From: Alcanivorax sp. DSM 26293
Lineage (GTDB): Bacteria; Pseudomonadota; Gammaproteobacteria; Pseudomonadales; Alcanivoracaceae
Direction: 5' to 3'
Length of the DNA stretch: 64,000 bases
Assembly (NCBI RefSeq): GCF_900107995.1
Contig: NZ_FNUM01000002.1
Span: forward strand, 394,283 to 458,282
Part shown: positions 29,030 to 39,926 of the stretch, one piece after another
Position numbering within the stretch: position 1 is the stretch's first letter
Layout: every line of letters begins with the position of its first letter
The notes under the pieces: generated by a model
The model's database searches: none
The model's input: the letters and a program-made list of their open reading frames with translations, nothing else
Told to the model about the DNA's origin: nothing
Translations under genes and position numbers: made by a program

Positions 29030-29986
29030 TCAGAAATCCGGATAACTGGCCAATGCATCCAGCAGCCGCCAGCGATGCACGTCACCGGTATCCGGAGCCA
29101 GTGTCAGCCCGGGCAACTCCAGACCATAGGGTTGGCGCTGCGGATCCAGTTGCAAAATCCAGTAGCACAATATGGATAAGCGTTGCTCCTCCCCCAGGCC
29201 CTGCAGACGGTCCCAGCGCAGCCACAGACGACCACCGACCGGTTCCTCGAACTGCTTGGTATTCAGCCCACGGCCCCGCGCGTACCCTTTCCAGTCGACC
29301 CGTCGCAGGGAGTCCCCCGCTGTGTAGTTTCGCAACCCCTGGAATTCGTCATTGCCCGTTTGACCACTACTGAATGACTGCTGATTTTCCTTGCCGCCAT
29401 CGGCCGGGCAATCCGGGCTTTCCTGCGGGCGCGGCCAGGCCAGGCAGTAATGGTCCATGGACACATAGGACCAACTTCGCAGCAGTCCCAGCGGGAAGCG
29501 GCTTTCTACCCTTAACCGGGGCGCCGTCACCCTGCCCCGTTCGGGCAACGGCAGGTTCAGCCACAGGCTTTCTTCCTCGCCCCTGCGGATGCTGATCTGT
29601 TGAGCATCCTGGTCCGGCCAGCGTAGCCAGACACAATGGTGATCGCGACGTTGGGCAAACAGCACAATTTCCAGTGCCCCTTCTTCCCCCGCAAAGCCGG
29701 ATTCACTATCACCGTTACGCATGCCCAGGGCGGACAGGTTCCGGAAGGTATGCAGAATTGCCACCATGAACAGGCTGGCAAGCAGGAACGCCAGGGCCAG
29801 GATCAGATTGTTTTCATAATTGATGCCGCCGATGAACAACAGGGCGGACACCAACAGATAGAAGAAACCGTAGCCGGTGGGAAAAATAAAGATGCGCCGT
29901 TGATCCAGCACCACCTGTCTGGCCGGCGGTAAGCGCCGCGCCAGCCAGCGTTCATAAAGGTTCCGTATCGGCGCCGGCATCAGCAT
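29030..29986 (-). CDS. DUF58 domain protein
   Basis: A 318-residue protein with two N-terminal membrane helices (about 35-80, including GFFYLLVSALLFIGG) and a cytoplasmic DUF58 domain marked by GLRNYTAGDSLRRVDWKGYA. DUF58 proteins accompany MoxR ATPases and often have von Willebrand A-like folds. Their molecular role is not settled. The frame is open upstream to 30091, inside moxR. The ATG at 29986, directly after the moxR stop, is the sensible start; the ATG at 29980 is an alternative. Confidence 0.9.
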   Translation of the reverse strand: MLMPAPIRNLYERWLARRLPPARQVVLDQRRIFIFPTGYGFFYLLVSALLFIGGINYENNLILALAFLLASLFMVAILHTFRNLSALGMRNGDSESGFAGEEGALEIVLFAQRRDHHCVWLRWPDQDAQQISIRRGEEESLWLNLPLPERGRVTAPRLRVESRFPLGLLRSWSYVSMDHYCLAWPRPQESPDCPADGGKENQQSFSSGQTGNDEFQGLRNYTAGDSLRRVDWKGYARGRGLNTKQFEEPVGGRLWLRWDRLQGLGEEQRLSILCYWILQLDPQRQPYGLELPGLTLAPDTGDVHRWRLLDALASYPDF

Positions 29987-29988
29987 GG

Positions 29989-30900
29989 CTAACGGCGTAT
30001 AACGGGAACGGACTGCAGCAAAGACTGGGTGGTGGCGGCCACACTGCCACCCTGCCGGGCACTGAGACGATGCTCCGCCACAGAGGGCCACACTGCCTGT
30101 ACATCCTCGGGCAAGACATAATCACGCCCACTGATGAGGGCCCAGGCACGGGCCGCCTTGAGCAGCCCCAGACCTGCCCGGGGAGACAACCCGGAGACAA
30201 AACGGTCATCAGATCGGGTGGCATCCAGTAGCCGTTGTACATAGTCCAGCAGTTCGTGGCTGGCGCGCACCTTCCCCACGACCCGTGACAGCTTGATGAG
30301 GCCTTCACTGTTTATGACGGCCTGCAACTCCCGCACCTGTTCGCGCAAGTCGCCACCGGCCAGCAATTGCAGCTCCACTTCCGGCGCGGGATAGCCCAGG
30401 GAAATTCGCATCAAGAAACGGTCAAGTTGGGATTCCGGGAGCACGAAGGTGCCGGCCTGGTCCACCGGATTCTGGGTGGCGACAACGAAGAATGGTTGTG
30501 GCAGATCCCGGGTCACCCCATCCAGAGTCACCTGTCGCTCTTCCATGGCTTCCAGCAATGCACTCTGGGTTTTCGGTGTGGCGCGATTGATCTCATCGGC
30601 AAGCAGCAACTGGGTGAAAACCGGCCCTTCGCGCAGGGAGAATTGCTGTGTGGCAGGGTCAAACACAGAGACGCCAAGAATGTCCGCAGGCAGCATGTCG
30701 CTGGTGAACTGCACCCGTCGGTACTCAAGCTTGAAGACCCTGGCCAGGGCATGCGCGAGCGTGGTTTTACCCATGCCGGGCAGGTCTTCGATAAGCAGGT
30801 GACCATTGGCCAGCATGCAGGTAAGTGCGAGCTTGAGTTGTTCTTCTTTGCCCAGTACAACACGGCCCACCTGGGCCAGAACTTTATCCAGTGCCTGCAT
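29989..30900 (-). CDS. MoxR-family AAA+ ATPase
   Basis: A 303-residue AAA_3 ATPase with the P-loop DLPGMGKT at 39-46, Walker B LLADEIN (Asp100-Glu101) and the family block FVLPESQLDRFLMR. MoxR ATPases act as chaperones in assembly or activation of partner complexes, usually encoded next to DUF58 and transglutaminase genes as here. Tight spacing (2 and 8 bp) with the two following genes shows one operon. A 91-bp gap separates it from metZ on the same strand. Confidence 0.94.
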   Translation of the reverse strand: MQALDKVLAQVGRVVLGKEEQLKLALTCMLANGHLLIEDLPGMGKTTLAHALARVFKLEYRRVQFTSDMLPADILGVSVFDPATQQFSLREGPVFTQLLLADEINRATPKTQSALLEAMEERQVTLDGVTRDLPQPFFVVATQNPVDQAGTFVLPESQLDRFLMRISLGYPAPEVELQLLAGGDLREQVRELQAVINSEGLIKLSRVVGKVRASHELLDYVQRLLDATRSDDRFVSGLSPRAGLGLLKAARAWALISGRDYVLPEDVQAVWPSVAEHRLSARQGGSVAATTQSLLQSVPVIRR

Positions 30901-30991
30901 GGTTCCCCTTGATTCTATTTATTGCGGGCGCGACAGATGAAGTACAGGCGTCTTTTTAACCCGATTGGCCAGCCTACGCCGGCGCTTGTTG

Positions 30992-32203
30992 TTATGCGCT
31001 GGCGATCGCCTGTAGACCCCGGTTCAAGTCTGCCTTCAGGTCGTTCACCGATTCCAGACCAATGGCCAGACGAATCAGGTTTTCAGTGACCCCTGCCCGC
31101 TGTTTTTCTTCCTCTTTAACCCGCCCGTGGGTTGTGGATGCCGGGTGGGTAATCGTCGTTTTAACATCACCCAGGTTGGCGGTGATGGAAATCAGCCGGG
31201 TGGCATCAATAAAGCGCCAGGCTGCTTGCCGGTCCCGGTTTCCCGCAGCATCTTCCACTTCAATGGACATGACAGCGCCAAAACCGGACTGCTGTTTTCC
31301 GGCAAGAGCATGCTGAGGGTGATGTTTCAGGCCCGCATAATGCACCCGCACAATGCCAGGCTGTTTTTCCAACCACTCGGCCAGCTCCTGGGTACGGGCG
31401 CTCTGGGCTTCCATCCGCAGGGATAGTGTTTCCAGGCCCTTGAGAAATACCCAGGCGTTGAAGGGGCTCATGCAGGCACCGGCGGAACGAACAAAACCCA
31501 GCACTTCTTCCATTTCGGCTTTCGGGCCTACCACGGCACCACCGAGGCAACGCCCCTGGCCATCAAGATACTTGGTGGCACTGTGGATGACGATATCAGC
31601 GCCAAGCGCCAGGGGCTTTTGCAGCGCAGGGGTGCAGAAGCAATTATCCACGACCAGCAGTGCGCCATTGTCATGGGCCAACTTGGCCAGGGCGCGAATA
31701 TCGCCAATTTCCGATAGCGGGTTGGACGGGGTTTCCAGATAGAGAATCCGGGTCTCCGGCCGTATTGCCGCTTCCCAGTCCTGCAAGTCACTCAGATCCA
31801 CCAATGACGTTTCGATACCGAACTTGGCCAGGTATTTGTCGAACACCACATTGGTGGTACCGAACACACTGCGTGAGCTGACAATGTGATCGCCCGGAGA
31901 CAACAGCGAAAAGAAAGTCCCACTGATGGCGGCCATGCCAGAAGCAAACGCCACACAGGCTTCGCCCCCTTCAAGCGCTGCCAGCCGCTGCTCGAAGGCG
32001 CGTACCGTGGGATTGGTAAAGCGGGAATAGATATTACCCGGCTCCTGGCCTCCGAATCGGGCCGCAGCCTGGGCGGCGCTCTCATAGACAAAACTCGAGG
32101 TCAGGAAAATCGGATCCGAGTGTGCCATCTCGTCCGTACGCAACTGTGCCGTGCGGATAGCCAGGGTTTCCACATCAAGTTGTGTCGGATCCAGATCGTT
32201 CAT
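30992..32203 (-). CDS. metZ: O-succinylhomoserine sulfhydrylase
   Basis: A PLP enzyme of the Cys/Met metabolism family that makes homocysteine directly from O-succinylhomoserine and sulfide. The 403-residue protein has the PLP lysine Lys211 in IHSATKYLDGQGR and the phosphate-binding block FASGMAAIS. The position directly after purF on the same strand is the Pseudomonas metZ arrangement. This context favours MetZ over the similar cystathionine gamma-synthase (MetB), which cannot be excluded by eye. Confidence 0.93.
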   Translation of the reverse strand: MNDLDPTQLDVETLAIRTAQLRTDEMAHSDPIFLTSSFVYESAAQAAARFGGQEPGNIYSRFTNPTVRAFEQRLAALEGGEACVAFASGMAAISGTFFSLLSPGDHIVSSRSVFGTTNVVFDKYLAKFGIETSLVDLSDLQDWEAAIRPETRILYLETPSNPLSEIGDIRALAKLAHDNGALLVVDNCFCTPALQKPLALGADIVIHSATKYLDGQGRCLGGAVVGPKAEMEEVLGFVRSAGACMSPFNAWVFLKGLETLSLRMEAQSARTQELAEWLEKQPGIVRVHYAGLKHHPQHALAGKQQSGFGAVMSIEVEDAAGNRDRQAAWRFIDATRLISITANLGDVKTTITHPASTTHGRVKEEEKQRAGVTENLIRLAIGLESVNDLKADLNRGLQAIASA

Positions 32204-32232
32204 TGATAGCCTCGGTTTTCCTTCGGTCTTGC

Positions 32233-33756
32233 TCAGTTCGGATTGTGCAAATCGATAATCTCGTTATCTGCCAATGCGCGGGTTTTCTCACTACTGCCTT
32301 TGGCCATATCGTTACGACGGGCTTCCAGACCGGCCAGATATTCCGGGGTGATGTTGCCCGCCAGATAGGTTCCATTGAACACGGAACAGTCGAAGGACTC
32401 CACCCCGGGATTACCTTCCTTGCACGTCTCCACCAGATCTTCCAGATCCTGGTAAATCAACTTGTCGGCACCGATCAATTTGCCGATTTCCTCAGTGGTG
32501 CGGCCGTGGGCAATCAGCTCCTGGGCGGCCGGCATATCAATGCCATAGACGTTGGGATACTGCACCGCAGGCGCCGCAGAGGCGAAATAGACCTTGCGGG
32601 CGCCGGCTTCCCGGGCCATCTGGATGATCTCGTTACAGGTCGTCCCGCGGACAATGGAGTCATCCACCAACAGCACATTCTTGCCTTTGAACTCCAGCTC
32701 AATGGCATTGAGTTTCTGGCGCACGGATTTCTTGCGCTGCTGCTGGCCCGGCATGATGAAGGTTCGGCCAATGTAGCGGTTCTTGATGAACCCCTCACGG
32801 TATTTGACGCCCAGATGGTTCGCCATCTGCAGGGCAGACGTACGACTGGTATCCGGGATCGGGATCACCACGTCGATGTCGTGGTCCGGCCATTCCCGCT
32901 CGACTTTCTCCGCCAGCTTCTCGCCCATGCGCAGGCGCGCCTTGTACACCGAAATACCGTCGATGATGGAGTCCGGCCGGGCCAGGTAAACCTGCTCGAA
33001 AATGCAGGGATGCAGACTGGGATTGTCGGCACACTGACGGGTGTGCATCTCCCCTTCTGCAGTAATGTAGATGGCTTCACCAGGCGCCAGATCCCGTTCG
33101 ATATGAAAACCCAGGGAAGACAAAGCCACAGATTCCGACGCCACCATGTACTCGGGACCATTGGGGGTGTCCTTGCGACCGAAACAGACCGGACGAATGC
33201 CGTGGGGATCACGAAACGCCAGAATGCCATAGCCGGTAATCATGGCCACCACCGCATAGGCCCCTTCCACCCGCTTGTGAACAGCGGCGACGGCGTCAAA
33301 GATATCGTCCGGCTCCGGCTGCAACTTGCCACGACTCTGCAGTTCGTGGGCAAACACATTCAGCAGCACCTCGGAATCGGAGGTGGTGTTGATATGGCGC
33401 AGATCCGCCCGGAAGATATGCTCGGCCAATTCCTCGGCATTGGTGAGATTGCCGTTGTGGGCCAGGGTGATGCCGTAGGGAGAGTTGACATAGAACGGCT
33501 GGGCTTCCGCGGAACTTGAGCTGCCCGCAGTGGGATAGCGCACATGACCGATGCCCATGTTGCCCACCAGACGGCGCATATGGCGGGTGCGAAACACATC
33601 ACGCACCATGCCGTTGTCCTTGCGCAGATAAAGACGATCCCCGTCACAGGTAACGATACCGGCTGCATCCTGCCCCCGATGCTGAAGGACTGTCAGCGCA
33701 TCATAGATACCCTGGTTCACATAGCTATGGCCGACAATGCCCACAATGCCGCACAT
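32233..33756 (-). CDS. purF: Amidophosphoribosyltransferase
   Basis: PurF transfers the glutamine amide to PRPP, the first committed step of purine synthesis. The 507-residue protein starts MCGIVGIVG, with Cys2 as the glutaminase nucleophile after Met removal. It carries the PRPP-binding motif [15 protein letters not shown] in the C-terminal phosphoribosyltransferase domain. It follows cvpA with a 68-bp gap, a very widespread pairing. Confidence 0.98.
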   Translation of the reverse strand: MCGIVGIVGHSYVNQGIYDALTVLQHRGQDAAGIVTCDGDRLYLRKDNGMVRDVFRTRHMRRLVGNMGIGHVRYPTAGSSSSAEAQPFYVNSPYGITLAHNGNLTNAEELAEHIFRADLRHINTTSDSEVLLNVFAHELQSRGKLQPEPDDIFDAVAAVHKRVEGAYAVVAMITGYGILAFRDPHGIRPVCFGRKDTPNGPEYMVASESVALSSLGFHIERDLAPGEAIYITAEGEMHTRQCADNPSLHPCIFEQVYLARPDSIIDGISVYKARLRMGEKLAEKVEREWPDHDIDVVIPIPDTSRTSALQMANHLGVKYREGFIKNRYIGRTFIMPGQQQRKKSVRQKLNAIELEFKGKNVLLVDDSIVRGTTCNEIIQMAREAGARKVYFASAAPAVQYPNVYGIDMPAAQELIAHGRTTEEIGKLIGADKLIYQDLEDLVETCKEGNPGVESFDCSVFNGTYLAGNITPEYLAGLEARRNDMAKGSSEKTRALADNEIIDLHNPN

Positions 33757-33824
33757 GGTACTTTCCTCTCGTTAGGGGCTGTTAACCGCATTCATCTGAA
33801 CGATGTCTTGCAGCCCCTCGTTGC

Positions 33825-34310
33825 TTATACGTTCATGACCAGAGCGAGTAGTTTTTCGCCCATGTCCCGGGTCCACGCTTCCATCATGACCAGATGCGGA
33901 ACCAGGGTGGATTCTTGCCACCATGGATCGGCACCAAACAGGTGCCGCCCCAGGGCTACCAGCACAACCATCAGCAGCACACCTCGCATGGCGCCGAAGA
34001 CCATACCCAGCAATCGATCAGTACTGCTCAGCCCGGTGACACGAATCAACTCACCGAGCAAATGGTTAATGAGGGCACCGACCACCAGCGTCAAGACAAA
34101 CAGCAGGCCGAAAGCAACAGCGGCACGCAGGCTGGGAGTGGTAATCTGGTCCTGAAGAAGAAGATCCAGGGCCGGGCTGAACAGGCGCGCGATGATAAAG
34201 GCCGCCACCCAGGTGAGCAACGAAAAGGCTTCACGGGTGAAGCCTCGGCGCACGCTCAGCAAAGCGGAAATTGCGATGACAATCAGAATGATGGCGTCTG
34301 CCAGATTCAT
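33825..34310 (-). CDS. cvpA: CvpA family membrane protein
   Basis: A 161-residue inner-membrane protein with about four hydrophobic segments (starting NLADAIILIVIAISALLSV) and the family block GRLTRV-like LGELIRVTGLSSTDRLLG. CvpA is linked to colicin V production and to envelope stress tolerance in enterics; its mechanism is unknown. It lies between dedD and purF as in most gammaproteobacteria. The 148-bp gap to dedD shows no further gene. Confidence 0.94.
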   Translation of the reverse strand: MNLADAIILIVIAISALLSVRRGFTREAFSLLTWVAAFIIARLFSPALDLLLQDQITTPSLRAAVAFGLLFVLTLVVGALINHLLGELIRVTGLSSTDRLLGMVFGAMRGVLLMVVLVALGRHLFGADPWWQESTLVPHLVMMEAWTRDMGEKLLALVMNV

Positions 34311-34458
34311 GTAAAGCGTGCTCTCACCGGCGGATAAACGCTCGTCCGGGGGTGCCCTTGCGCTGCAGCCAGCGGCGGGACACCCGGAAAATTCAGAGCG
34401 CGAAGTTTAACAGAGGCTGACCCACTTGCCCATGGATACAGCCCGTGGATGGCGGCAA

Positions 34459-35055
34459 TCAGGGGGCGTAAATCCGTACCAGCCCCTTGAAGCCGAAACG
34501 GCTGTCATCCGCCAGCTGCTGGCGGGTTCGTTCGGCATCTTTCTTGTGGATTTCCGGCCCCACCATGACACGGTGAACGACCTTGCCCTGGTGGCTGTCA
34601 GTCTCGCTGTATGCCCGGTAACCGGCGGCTTTCAGCTTCTCCACCACGGCCTCGGCGTTATCGACACTGGAATAGCTGCCCACCTGAACCACAAAACCGG
34701 CCAGCACCGGACCGTCATCCGGATCTGCCGGCGGTGGCACTGGCGCATCCTCCGTCACCACAGGATCCTTGGCTGGCGGCGGCTCGGCACTGTCTGGATT
34801 CGCCTGCAAATGCTCCTGCGCAGCAGCTCTGACCGCCTCTCTCTCCGACTCAATGCGCTCCGCCGCGGCCTCCTCCATCTCGGTTGTCACCACAGGATCC
34901 ACGTTGACCGCCGTCATCTCCGGCTGATCAGGAATTTGCATATCCAGGGCATTGCGGATCTGTTCCGGCGACCGGAACACAAAGGGTGCCAGCACAGCCG
35001 CCAGGACCAACAACAGAACAACGCCGACAATGCGCTGACGGGTTCGTTTATCCAC
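34459..35055 (-). CDS. dedD: SPOR-domain cell division protein DedD-like
   Basis: A 198-residue bitopic membrane protein. A short basic N-terminus and one membrane helix (VGVVLLLVLAAVLAPFVF) lead to a variable acidic linker and a C-terminal SPOR domain (from about GFVVQVGSYSS to the end) that binds denuded peptidoglycan at the septum. The start is the GTG at 35055, with GAGGGGAG before it and a family-like N-terminus [15 protein letters not shown] at 35079 is open but lacks that site. It overlaps the end of folC by 8 bp. Confidence 0.9.
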   Translation of the reverse strand: MDKRTRQRIVGVVLLLVLAAVLAPFVFRSPEQIRNALDMQIPDQPEMTAVNVDPVVTTEMEEAAAERIESEREAVRAAAQEHLQANPDSAEPPPAKDPVVTEDAPVPPPADPDDGPVLAGFVVQVGSYSSVDNAEAVVEKLKAAGYRAYSETDSHQGKVVHRVMVGPEIHKKDAERTRQQLADDSRFGFKGLVRIYAP

Positions 35056-36283
35056 CTTGCTCTCCCCTCGCTTCCGCAACGGTATAGAAAGACCCGAAGA
35101 TTAGCACCTGATCGTCGGCCTGTGCAGCGTTAAGGGCACCCTGCAACGCCTCACGGACACTAGCGTACTGGCGGCAGGATGCCTGCTCCGGCAAGGCAGC
35201 GGCCAGCCTGGTCGCGGGGGCGGCCCTGGCAATCGCAGGCGCGGCCAGATGCCAGCTCACCGGCTGTCCGGTGAAGAGCGCCACCACGTCATCGATCGGC
35301 TTGTCGGCCATCATCCCGAACACCAGGTGTCGCGCCCCCTCACAGTGGGGCAGCATCTGAAGGAAACGCGCAACCGCGGGCAGATTATGGCCCACGTCAA
35401 ACCAGCAGGCACGGCCCTGAATCTGTCGGAATTCACAGCGCCCGAACAGGGTCACTTCAGCCACGGCCTGGCAGTCCGCTGTGTCGACCTGCACCCCCGC
35501 CAGGCTGAGGGCCTGGCAAGCCGTCGCCAGATTATCCCGACCCAGCACTACCCGGTCGGGAAAACCCAGGTCACGCCCATCACAGAGAGTGACTCCCTGC
35601 CGGGCAAGACGGAAATCCCGGCCGGCAAACACCGGCACCGCGGCATACTGTCCTGCCAGCTCCAGCAGGTTTTGCGGCCAGTCTGCCTCACCAAAGACCA
35701 GCGGCTTGCCGGATCGGGCAATCCCGCATTTTTCACCGGCAATGGCTTCCCGGGTCTCACCCAGCCAGTCCTGGTGATCCAGCCCCACCGAGGTGACCAC
35801 CGCCACATCCGGATCGACGATATTGACCGCATCAAGTCGGCCCCCGAGGCCCACCTCCAGCAGTACCAGATCCGCCCCGCTCTGCCGGAACAGCCACAGC
35901 GCCGCCAGGGTACTGAACTCGAAATAGGTCAGGGAAATGTCCTGGCGCGCCTGCTCCACCTGTTCAAACGCTTCACAGAGCTGCTGATCAGACGCCAGAC
36001 CATCAGGCAGGCGAACGCGCTCATTGAAACGATGCAGATGAGGGGAGGTATAAAGACAGACTCTTCGGCCATGACGCTCCGCCAGAACCTGCATCAGGCG
36101 CAGGGTGGAGCCTTTCCCATTGGTGCCAGCCACGGTGATCACCGGCACAGGCATTGTGCTCACCCCGAGACGACTGGCCACCTGGCGAATACGCTCCAGG
36201 CCCAGTTCAATTTCGGTGGGATGCATGGCCTCGATCCGCTCCAGCCAGGCGGCCAGAGCGGATGCGGCAGGATCGTCAGTCAT
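35048..36283 (-). CDS. folC: Dihydrofolate/folylpolyglutamate synthase
   Basis: FolC adds glutamate to dihydropteroate and then to reduced folates. The 411-residue Mur-ligase-fold protein has the P-loop [13 protein letters not shown] near residue 50, the block [14 protein letters not shown], and the second-domain region with FDVGHNLPA. It overlaps accD by 8 bp at its start and dedD by 8 bp at its end, showing translational coupling within the trpF-to-purF operon. Confidence 0.96.
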   Translation of the reverse strand: MTDDPAASALAAWLERIEAMHPTEIELGLERIRQVASRLGVSTMPVPVITVAGTNGKGSTLRLMQVLAERHGRRVCLYTSPHLHRFNERVRLPDGLASDQQLCEAFEQVEQARQDISLTYFEFSTLAALWLFRQSGADLVLLEVGLGGRLDAVNIVDPDVAVVTSVGLDHQDWLGETREAIAGEKCGIARSGKPLVFGEADWPQNLLELAGQYAAVPVFAGRDFRLARQGVTLCDGRDLGFPDRVVLGRDNLATACQALSLAGVQVDTADCQAVAEVTLFGRCEFRQIQGRACWFDVGHNLPAVARFLQMLPHCEGARHLVFGMMADKPIDDVVALFTGQPVSWHLAAPAIARAAPATRLAAALPEQASCRQYASVREALQGALNAAQADDQVLIFGSFYTVAEARGEQGG

Positions 36284-37157
36284 CGACAGTCTGGAGGGAC
36301 CAGCCCATCATGTTCGCCAGCAGGCGATGGAGGGTATCGCGCATATCGTGGCGAGCCACGATCATGTCGATGGCACCATGATCCAAGAGGAACTCGCTAC
36401 GCTGGAAACCTTCAGGCAATTTCTGCCGCACGGTCTGTTCAATGACCCGAGGTCCGGCAAAACCGATCAGGGCATTGGGCTCAGCCACGTTCACATCACC
36501 CAGCATGGCCAGGGACGCGGACACGCCACCATAAACCGGATCGGTGAGTACGGAGATAAACGGCAGACCCGCCTGCCGCAACTTTTCCAGCGCCGCGCTG
36601 GTCTTGGCCATCTGCATCAGGGAGAACAGGGCTTCCTGCATGCGCGCCCCACCGCTGGCGGAAAAACAGACCAGCGGCAGCTTTTGCTCCAGGCATACGT
36701 CTACGGCACGGACAAACCGCTCACCGACCACAGAGCCCATGGAGCCGCCCATGAAGTTGAATTCGAAGGCACAGGCCACCAGGGGTTCCCCGTGCAACGT
36801 CCCTTTCAAGGCTATCAGGGCGTCGTTTTCCTCGGTGGCTTTCTGGGCAGCGACCAGGCGATCCTTGTATTTCTTGGAGTCCTTGAACTTGAGACGATCC
36901 ACCGGGGCCAGTTCCGCTCCGATTTCCGTCTGCACGCCTTCATCGAGAAACAGCTTGAGCCGCCGCCGGGCATTGATGCGCAGGTGATGCTCACACTTCG
37001 GGCAAACATCCATGTTGCGGTCCAGTTCGGGCCGATACACCACCCCGTCGCAGCGTGGGCACTTGCGCCACAACCCCTCGGGAATGCTGTTGCGCCGATT
37101 TTCCTGGGGGCGGCGTACTGCAGGCAGGATTTTTTCCAGCCAGTTGCTGTTGCTCAT
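36276..37157 (-). CDS. accD: Acetyl-CoA carboxylase carboxyltransferase subunit beta
   Basis: AccD forms, with AccA, the carboxyltransferase that makes malonyl-CoA for fatty acid synthesis. The 293-residue protein has the N-terminal four-cysteine zinc ribbon ([11 protein letters not shown] and DVCPKCEHH) and the crotonase-like core with [13 protein letters not shown]. It follows trpA by 12 bp and overlaps folC, the standard trpBA-accD-folC string. Confidence 0.97.
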   Translation of the reverse strand: MSNSNWLEKILPAVRRPQENRRNSIPEGLWRKCPRCDGVVYRPELDRNMDVCPKCEHHLRINARRRLKLFLDEGVQTEIGAELAPVDRLKFKDSKKYKDRLVAAQKATEENDALIALKGTLHGEPLVACAFEFNFMGGSMGSVVGERFVRAVDVCLEQKLPLVCFSASGGARMQEALFSLMQMAKTSAALEKLRQAGLPFISVLTDPVYGGVSASLAMLGDVNVAEPNALIGFAGPRVIEQTVRQKLPEGFQRSEFLLDHGAIDMIVARHDMRDTLHRLLANMMGWSLQTVDD

Positions 37158-37169
37158 GCAAAGGTCCCG

Positions 37170-37973
37170 TTACTGATCCATAGCGTTACGCATGGCGGCC
37201 AGAATGTCACTGATGGACTGGTTGATCGCTTCCGGGTTGTCCGGATTGGCCGCAATCTGATTCACCAGGGCACTCCCGACAACCACACCATCAGACACTC
37301 GACTTACCGCCTGTGCAGATTCAGCGTCTTTGATACCAAAGCCGACACCAATGGGCAATTGAGCAAGGTTGCGAATTGTTTCAACCCGACCGGCCACTTC
37401 GTCCACATTCAGGGAGGCCGAGCCTGTCACCCCCTTGAGAGAGACGTAATACAGGTAGCCGGAACCGGCCTTGCCAATCAGCTTGATACGGGCATCCGAG
37501 GTGGTCGGGGCCACCAGGAAAATCATGTCCAGCTCGTAGGCATCCATCACCGGCTTGATTTCCAGGGCCTCTTCCGGGGGCAAGTCCACCAGCAAGATGC
37601 CATCCACGCCGGCCTGTGAGGCCGCCTTGGCAAAGTTTTCATAGCCGAGCGCTTCCACCGGATTCAGATAGCCCATCAGGACCACCGGTGTCTCGCTATC
37701 GCGCTCACGGAATGCCTTTACCATTGCCAGCACGTCATGAGTGGAAGTGCCATGGGCCAGGGCCCGCTCGCAGGCCTTCTGGATCACCGGCCCGTCAGCC
37801 ATGGGGTCAGAAAAAGGCACACCCAGCTCGATGATGTCGGCACCGGCTTCCACCATGGCATGCATCAGTGGCACCGTCACTTCCTTACTGGAGTCACCGG
37901 CGGTCACGAAAGGAATCAATGCCTTGCGTTTTTGCTCGGCCAGCCGCTGAAAACAGCTTTCAATACGACGCAT
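37170..37973 (-). CDS. trpA: Tryptophan synthase alpha chain
   Basis: TrpA cleaves indole-3-glycerol phosphate to indole and glyceraldehyde 3-phosphate within the alpha2-beta2 complex. The 267-residue TIM barrel has the catalytic Glu49 and Asp60 at exactly the E. coli numbers ([16 protein letters not shown]). It follows trpB by 9 bp. There is no trpE, trpD or trpC in the window, so the pathway is split as in Pseudomonas. Confidence 0.97.
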   Translation of the reverse strand: MRRIESCFQRLAEQKRKALIPFVTAGDSSKEVTVPLMHAMVEAGADIIELGVPFSDPMADGPVIQKACERALAHGTSTHDVLAMVKAFRERDSETPVVLMGYLNPVEALGYENFAKAASQAGVDGILLVDLPPEEALEIKPVMDAYELDMIFLVAPTTSDARIKLIGKAGSGYLYYVSLKGVTGSASLNVDEVAGRVETIRNLAQLPIGVGFGIKDAESAQAVSRVSDGVVVGSALVNQIAANPDNPEAINQSISDILAAMRNAMDQ

Positions 37974-37982
37974 TACTGCTCC

Positions 37983-39194
37983 TTAAAATTCAATGCCATC
38001 GATGGCAGCGACAGTCAGAATATCCTTGTCCCCTCGACCGGACAGGTTGATAACGATGTCCTGATCCGGGGTCATGGTCGGAGCCAGCTTGCGAGCGTAG
38101 GCAAGCGCATGGGCCGATTCCAGAGCCGGCATGATGCCTTCCACCCGGGTCAACTCACGAAACGCAGAGAGGGCTTCCGTGTCGTCTGCTGACACATAAT
38201 TTACCCGTCCCAGATCCTTCAACCAGGCGTGCTCGGGACCGACACCCGGGTAATCCAGGCCGGCAGACACGGAATGGGTTTCAATGATCTGGCCGTTGTC
38301 GTCTTCCATCAGATAAGTGCGGTTGCCGTGCAGCACACCCGGGCGCCCTGCACTCAGCGGAGCCGCATGGCGACCGGTTTCAATCCCGTCGCCGGCCGCT
38401 TCTACGCCGTACATGGCCACCCCATCATCATTGAGGAAGGGGTGGAACAGGCCAATGGCATTGGAGCCACCACCGACACAGGCCACCAATGCATCCGGGA
38501 GCTTACCGGCCTGCTTCAGGCTCTGCTCACGGGCTTCACGACCGATCACGCACTGGAAATCGCGCACCAGCAACGGGTAAGGATGCGGGCCTGCCACGGT
38601 GCCGATGATGTAAAAGGTGTCATCCACATTGGTGACCCAGTCACGCATGGCCTCGTTCATGGCATCTTTCAGGGTTTTCGAACCGGAGGTGACCGGAATC
38701 ACCTCGGCACCCAGCAACTTCATGCGGTAAACGTTGAGCTTCTGTCGCTCCACATCCTCGGCGCCCATATACACCTGGCACTTGAGCCCCAGCCGGGCGG
38801 CCACGGTGGCAGTTGCCACCCCATGCTGCCCTGCCCCGGTTTCCGCAATCACCCGTGGCTTGCCCATATGTTTGGCAAGCAGCGCCTGGCCAATGGTGTT
38901 GTTCACTTTGTGGGCCCCGGTGTGGTTCAGGTCCTCACGCTTGAGCCAGATTTTTGCGCCGCCGAGCTGCTTCGACCATCGCTCCGCCAGATACAGTGGA
39001 GACGGGCGGCCGACATAATGGGCCAGATCATAGTCGAAATCCGCACGGAACTGCGGATCATCCTTGAGACGCTCATACATGGCGGCCAGATCGTCCAGAG
39101 CCCCCATCAGGGTCTCGGATACAAAACAGCCGCCAAATTGGCCGAAGTGGCCTCGGGCGTCAGGAAAAGCAGAAAAATCAGGGCGTTCAGACAC
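37983..39194 (-). CDS. trpB: Tryptophan synthase beta chain
   Basis: TrpB condenses indole with serine using PLP. The 403-residue protein has the PLP lysine Lys96 in [10 protein letters not shown] and the glycine-rich phosphate-binding block VGGGSNAIG. Its start overlaps the end of trpF by 8 bp. No TrpI-type regulator lies next to it, unlike in Pseudomonas; here the genes sit in the accD-folC operon. Confidence 0.98.
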   Translation of the reverse strand: MSERPDFSAFPDARGHFGQFGGCFVSETLMGALDDLAAMYERLKDDPQFRADFDYDLAHYVGRPSPLYLAERWSKQLGGAKIWLKREDLNHTGAHKVNNTIGQALLAKHMGKPRVIAETGAGQHGVATATVAARLGLKCQVYMGAEDVERQKLNVYRMKLLGAEVIPVTSGSKTLKDAMNEAMRDWVTNVDDTFYIIGTVAGPHPYPLLVRDFQCVIGREAREQSLKQAGKLPDALVACVGGGSNAIGLFHPFLNDDGVAMYGVEAAGDGIETGRHAAPLSAGRPGVLHGNRTYLMEDDNGQIIETHSVSAGLDYPGVGPEHAWLKDLGRVNYVSADDTEALSAFRELTRVEGIMPALESAHALAYARKLAPTMTPDQDIVINLSGRGDKDILTVAAIDGIEF

Positions 39195-39843
39195 CAGCTA
39201 CTCCTCGTGTTTTCGCACTTTTGATGAAGGCGCGGATGGCGGCAGGATCCTTGATCCCGCCACTGCGGCCACCCTGAACAGTTTTCTGTTCAACGCCACC
39301 ACTCACATCCACCGCCCATGGCCGCACCTGTGCTACGGCATCGGCCACATTACCCGGTTGCAGGCCACCGGCCAGCACCACGGGGAGGGACAGGTCCTTA
39401 GGCAACCTGTCCCAATTGAACGTCTCACCGGTCCCCCCCGGAATACCGGCCACATAGCTATCCACCAGTAACCCAGCTGCTTGCCGGTATTGAACCGCGC
39501 ATTGATACAGATCCACATCGTCTTTCATGCGTACCGCCTTGATCCAGGGGCGCGAAAAACGGGAACAGAACTCTGCAGGCTCGTCGCCATGAAATTGCAG
39601 CAGATCCAACGGTACCTGGCTCAGCACATTCTCTATATCCGCCTGTGTGGCATTCACGAACAGGCCGACGGTAGTCACGAACGGAGGCAGGCTGGCACAA
39701 ATTGCTGCTGCCCTGGCGACCGTCACAAAACGGGGACTGGGCTCGTAAAAAACCAGACCAATGGCATCGGCACCGGCGTTTGCCGCCGCCAGTCCGTCCT
39801 CAATGCGGGTAATGCCACAGATTTTGACCCGGGGTATGGTCAT
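39187..39843 (-). CDS. trpF: Phosphoribosylanthranilate isomerase
   Basis: TrpF isomerises phosphoribosylanthranilate in the third step of tryptophan synthesis. The 218-residue TIM barrel begins with VKICGIT, holding the catalytic Cys, and ends with the phosphate-binding segments [10 protein letters not shown] and VDVSGGVE. It is the first gene of the trpF-trpB-trpA-accD-folC-dedD string, 83 bp after truA. Confidence 0.96.
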   Translation of the reverse strand: MTIPRVKICGITRIEDGLAAANAGADAIGLVFYEPSPRFVTVARAAAICASLPPFVTTVGLFVNATQADIENVLSQVPLDLLQFHGDEPAEFCSRFSRPWIKAVRMKDDVDLYQCAVQYRQAAGLLVDSYVAGIPGGTGETFNWDRLPKDLSLPVVLAGGLQPGNVADAVAQVRPWAVDVSGGVEQKTVQGGRSGGIKDPAAIRAFIKSAKTRGVAGV

Positions 39844-39926
39844 GGGTTCTCCAGTGTATCAAAAGCCCGATGGATTAGGGATATTTCCGGGGCGTGAGCG
39901 AGCCAGACTGTACTCACCCTCTGCCA

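Noticed and set aside
26979-30900. MoxR-DUF58-TgpA as a new system
   Set aside because: This operon type is well known and widespread in gammaproteobacteria; nothing here departs from it.
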